NCBI GenBank assembly: GCA_026545225.1
Contig: CM048849.1
Span: 29,212,336 to 29,276,335, forward strand
Direction: 5' to 3'
Length of the DNA stretch: 64,000 nucleotides
Source of the DNA: Cornus controversa
Lineage: Eukaryota > Streptophyta > Magnoliopsida > Cornales > Cornaceae
A program made the translations under genes and the position numbers. Positions 59,054 to 64,000 of this stretch are shown here, one piece after another (position 1 is the stretch's first letter; each line of letters starts with the position of its first letter). The notes below the pieces were generated by a model. The model searched no databases. It had not been told where the DNA came from and worked only from the letters and a program-made list of their open reading frames with translations.

Positions 59054-62000
59054 TCATCAAATTTGTTTTGGTTTCACGGCACCCAAATTTTGCCGCTATT
59101 CTTCATGGTATAATTTTGTTTACACTTTACAGTAAGCAACATTTACTCTCAATCCAAAAGGTATCAGTTCATTGTCTCGAGTGTCGGTCCCCAAAAAGAA
59201 AGTTACTTGTCTAATTCAGAAGTTTATTAAATGTTAATATTCGCCGTCCTGGTACTGTGTACACTTTCTTTGGATGTACCACTGTTTCTTTTCTGTGACT
59301 TGTAGTGTTTGTTGTGTAATTGAAAAGTTTTGAAATTTTTAATTATAATCGATCCTCTTGAGGTGGAATGGCTCAATCATCATTTCTTTGCACTTCACAT
59401 CCACTTTTGTTGCTTATATCAAACCCATAATTATTGTTTGTTGATAAAATCTTGACATGGGCATAGAGTTTCTTGTTTCATATTTGCTAACTTGTGCTGC
59501 ATGCTCTGATGCTGCCCCAACACCTTCTTGCAATTTAAAAAATTCTGATATCTTTGAATCTTGAAGTGCTTTTCTTCTTTTTTTTACTGTTCAGAGATAT
59601 TATAGAATATTCATGTATAATATTTTGAATTAGGACACAGTACTTAAAGGTCATTGTTTCTTACTCTGGTAAAATCTTTTGGTTAAGAAGCTTAAGGAAA
59701 TAGGTTTGAGATTCGAGTCAGATAGTAGCCACTTTATATAAAATAACGTTAAATGTTAGCTTCATCTTTGGTTTTTTCCTCCCAGCTTTGTGCGAAGGCG
59801 CCATGAATTCTTCAAGATTCTTTTACTTGTAAGTTTGGCAGGAGGGAAAGGGTCAATAGAAATGCTGAATACATGTGAAATTGGATTCTGCACATTCACT
59901 AACAACTGTACTTCTTGATAACAGGGATGCAGAAGTTGCCTCTTTTTTTTTTTTTTTGGGAGTAATTCATGCATAACTTCTTTTTTTTCCTTAAATTTAT
60001 GCAGGAGTTATCTAGGGCGATTTTTTATATTTATTTTTATGCAGAAGTTGCTTTTTGGATGATCCATCATAGGAAAATGATTGTGTGGCCGAAACTAAAC
60101 AAGACACCAAACCTATAAGCCCCACAGGATCCACAAACTTTATGTCTTATTTGGTACTTCGGTTTTTACTTTTTCTGTCATTACTCTCCAATCCCCATCA
60201 TAAGCCGCTATCAATGTATTTCTGTTTGGTTGATGAGAAAACAGAGTTTGAAATGGCCTTATTACTCTATGCTCCATCAGTTCTGGACTAACAGTGTTGT
60301 TAGCTTAAGATTCAATTTTTCTCCTTTTCCCTCTTCCTCTTGAGGGTTATAACCTTTTTGGGATAAAGATTAATTTGTTGGCATGACTTCCTCTTTAAGG
60401 ATATAACCTTTTGGGGGGCAAAGATTAATTCTTTGCCATGACCAAAATGCAATTGGATCGAATCTTTTTACCTACTCAAGTAGTATACCATTTGTTTATT
60501 TGGTATGGATGGCAATATTGTTTGTTGGATAATACAAGTGGGTGGTGATACCTTGTGTTTCTATACTTTCTACCTTCATAAAGTTCTATAGGCATGGTCA
60601 AGGTGTGGTTGTCATGTTGACCAAACATGTTACATTTGTTAGTGGTACTGGTAGGACCTGAGGTGTAGTCATTTCATATTTGGCTTAAGATAATGGTATA
60701 CACACTTCAAAAATATATATGTATATATTTTATAATCACCAATGTGTATTAGTTATGATCTCTAGTGTTAAAGTAGTGATGAGAGCAATATTTTGTGGGT
60801 GTGTTAAAACTTTTAAAAACAAAAATATATTTTATGATATTTATATAAAACAAGTTATATTATATATATATATAAATGCAGGACAAGAATATGTATTTTA
60901 TAATTTTTAAAGACAAGGTTTAATCACTGAAAAGTTAAATATAGAGACAAAAGTTAAGAGGGAGGAAAGGAAGATTCTTTCCCCTTCTCCGTCCAAATTT
61001 TGAAATTTTGATGGATGATAATCTTGTAAAATAAATTCCTTTCCTCCCTTTCCTTTTTCTCTTCTTCACCCCCCTTAGAAAGAACCTGTCCAAATTTTGA
61101 AATTTTGATGGATAATAATCTTGTAAAATAAATTCCTTTCCTCCCTTTCCTTTCTCTTTTTCACCCCCTTAAAAAAACAGAAGCCTTCTTTCCTTTTTTT
61201 TTCCTTTGTTTCTTTCTTTACCAGACTTGTAAACGGATCGAATTTGGACCAAATCAGACCTAATCGGATTCGAATTCGATAAGAGTTATAGGTGATTTTG
61301 ATTACAAAGAATATAATTTTTTTTTAAAAAAATTAATTTCAAAAGAGATAAGCAAATAACGATTAAGAAAAAAAAATAGAGAAGCTTGAGAAGAAAAATA
61401 AAATATGAAGAACAAAGTAGTAAAAAAGTTATTTGACTTTTTATTAAAGGAAAAAAAATAAAGAAAGACAAAATAGAGAGAGGGAAAAATGAAAAAATAA
61501 TTTTAATAGTGTGTAAATAGTATATATTATAATATTAAATAGGGTAAAGTGCATAAAACTTCTCTGCCAGAAACACCCTTACTATTTGATATGTACATAT
61601 AAATCTTTATAATTTCAAAATTCAGAACAAATTGCCCCTCTTGCAAATTGATGATGTCACACTTTTTTGAAAACCTAAAAGTACTATTTTTGTCATTTTA
61701 TTTATAAAGTGAGGGTACTTTAGTTATTTCATTGTTCAAATGAAAGATTTGTCCTTATTTATCAAAATTTAAAAACATAAGGGAATTTTGCGAGGTGAAT
61801 TAATTAATATATTTATAGTAAATTATATATTATATTATATCGGATTGGATCGACCACAATTTATATCTGATTTGTATCGTTAACGAATTATCGAATTGAA
61901 TATCTAATTCACATCCTAATTAACTGAAATAATCAAAATTTCATTGATCGACAGGTCTCAACTCTCTGTCAAAGAAAAGGATCTCCTCCCTCCTCCTTTT

Positions 62001-64000
62001 CCATCCCTTTGTCTTGTGTTGTCTATGTTCTTTCCCCAAACTAAGCACACACTAAAACTTGATTGGGTGCATTGAGAGAGATTGAGATAGAGAAAGAAAA
62101 GAGAGAGTTACTTTTCTATTAACTAGATTTATTTTTGAGTAATAATTATGTTTGCTTGGCTTGGCCGTCATGGTTAAGGTGGTATGGCATCATCTTTGAG
62201 AGACATCTTAATAAATATTTATCTATTTGGTGGATAAATATAAAATTCATATCTGTCTTGACTTTCAATACAATGATGGTAATCATTATAAACATATAAC
62301 TAAATATTATCCATGCTCTCATTTTCTAACCCTCCCTCACCAACCTACAAACTTCAAATCTTACCAACTGATGGAACTTCTCATGTGGCAGTTGCCACTT
62401 GCCATGCCATCATATAGATGACCAAACCATTTCAACTAATTCACTCCCACATATATATATATATATATATATATATTCATTTGAAGGAAACCCTATATGA
62501 TGATCACAATATACATGAATTCATTCCCATGTATTTATAAATATTAATTTGAAGGAAACCTATGAGTCCAAACTTATCATTTTATTGCACTCCAAACACA
62601 AGTTAATTTTTTTTTTATATCGAAGGTTGGAAAGAAAAAGTGGATTCCGACTTAATTTTTGTATTATATTGTACAAAGTAAATGTTGTCAAATTCGAATT
62701 TACCGAAAAAGAATAAAAAATAAATACAATGTTATTCAGATCTAGCAGTCTAATCGAGAATTCTAGTCGAGAATTTTTTATTTAATACATTCAATGAATA
62801 AGAAACTTTCGAGTAATTTTTTGATTTGAGTTATTAGGTCCGAGAATTATTTAAAAAAATAATAATAAATAAATAAAATATTGAAGCATGCAACATGCAA
62901 GTTTGGGACTTGAGGATAATGATAGTCCCATTATCTCATATTCAAATGACTATACACTCTTGAGTTAGTCATCTAGTGCTTACCTACCAAGAAAGATATA
63001 TATCATGATGTACAATCTAAAGATAGAGGAATAAAGCTGCCCTATCTGACAAGTGGAGATAGAGAGTAGCTTTTCTATACCTAAAGCAATGTCATCACCA
63101 GAACCAACCTCTGATAGGGATATCTGCACTCTCACACCTACTCTCACACCCTGTCATCATCTCTACCTACCCTGCCCACTATAAGTTTTCTACTACTTTA
63201 TTTATTATTATAAACCAAAATAATTTAAATTAAATAATATATAGATGTACAGTTACCAAAATAATTTAAATAAAATAATATATAGATGTACAGTTGGTGA
63301 AATGAAATCTAATATATTTTCTATATATCCAATGAACCCCTGTTGCTCAGTGATTCACCAGTGGGCCATGGCCTTTTTTGTGGAAATGTGGGTCATTGTC
63401 TTAACATACACTTGTTTTTGGTTACGTGAAATAATTTTTCTGAGGGTGAATTACTCTTTAATTTTGATGAAGTTTGAACTTATTACACTCAATCCTAACT
63501 TCATTGACAAATATATTTAAATACCAAAAATTCACTTCAACCAACAGAGTTACCTTTTTATTACTACTAATTATTTGTAAGATTACAAATTTAACACTAT
63601 TTTATTTTTAATAATGACTTTTAATAAACATATTAGAACATGTTATATATATATATATATATATATGCGCGTGTGTGTAAAGAACTACATATATGTATAT
63701 TACTAGGTAACAAACATTACCATCTCGACCCTTCGACAATGATGGCTAATTGGACGACGCTCCTTTTCTGCTTTTGTTTACCAAGTTTGAAAACCTTCAA
63801 CTTCTTCAATGTGTTTTCATTTTTTTTTTTTATCTATAATAAATTAGAGATTCAATAAATAAAAGTTTTTAGATTTTAATTGGAGACTGTGCATACCAAT
63901 TTTTTAATCAAAACATGATGCAATTATTCACAATAAATGAAAGTTGTTTAGATTTTAGTAATTTGCCACGATATCAGCCGTTCTCTGTTTTTGTTATGTT
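59054..64000. other. AT-rich intergenic region without recognised genes
   Basis: Starts with the 3' untranslated region of the reductase gene. It contains two tandem copies of a 97-bp unit (60991-61170, start GTCCAAATTTTGAAATTTTG), poly-purine/pyrimidine tracts, and (TA)n tracts at about 62451-62474 and 63643-63666. A near-repeat of AAATAATTTAAAT with AATATATAGATGTACAGTT occurs twice at 63216-63297. All open frames are short and match nothing I know. I see no tRNA, rRNA or second host gene. Confidence 0.65.

Noticed and set aside
61550-61790. Sequence resembling one end of a Mutator-like element (GGGTAAAGTGCATAAAACTT)
   Set aside because: No partner inverted repeat or target duplication was found within reach.

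Overview
This window is nuclear DNA from a flowering plant, most likely a eudicot. It has one well-preserved host gene with nine exons, plant-type LTR retrotransposons (Athila-like, chromovirus, Tat-like), CACTA and PIF/Harbinger transposons, MITEs and many (TA)n/(CA)n tracts. No prokaryotic, organellar or viral gene set is visible. Species cannot be told from the sequence alone.

Layout. 1-4698: left-truncated, decayed Athila-like Ty3/gypsy element on the minus strand (start of RT, protease, gag, tRNA-Asp-type primer site, LTR). 5019-14577: decayed chromovirus (Tekay/Del-like) on the minus strand with two dissimilar LTRs, gag, protease, RT/RNase H, integrase and a C-terminal chromodomain. 14578-47900: an old AT-rich locus with a 21-bp rhythm (motif TTTAAGTGTGTGGAAA) into which three transposons inserted: a PIF/Harbinger element (14606-20122, TSD TAA), a Tat-like element (20510-45513) and a Mutator-like element (46321-47655, TSD TAATTTAAT). 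The left LTR of the Tat-like element is split by a chromovirus solo LTR (20643-39534, TSD TAGT). That LTR is split by a 15.9-kb CACTA element (21960-37819, TSD TTG), which holds a smaller non-autonomous CACTA (24469-29062, TSD GAT) and an Athila-like solo LTR (32411-33981, TSD TTCAG). Each inner insertion was delimited by its target duplication, so the order of events can be read directly.

48923-59053 (plus strand): an apparently intact gene for the small (R2) subunit of class I ribonucleotide reductase, nine exons, 341 residues, all seven metal/radical residues present. Its introns carry a hAT-type MITE with a perfect 8-bp TSD, a second TIR element, a long inverted-repeat element, a three-copy 107-bp repeat and a run of 21 G. 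59054-64000: AT-rich intergenic DNA in which I recognise no gene.

The most interesting items are: the small CACTA has captured the first exon, first intron and start of the second exon of a quinolinate phosphoribosyltransferase gene plus a second unidentified exon pair; the multi-level nest; a 114-bp duplication of LTR terminus plus primer-site-like sequence inside both chromovirus LTRs; a multi-exon antisense gene in the Tat-like element; and the 21-bp-periodic locus that belongs to no family I recognise.
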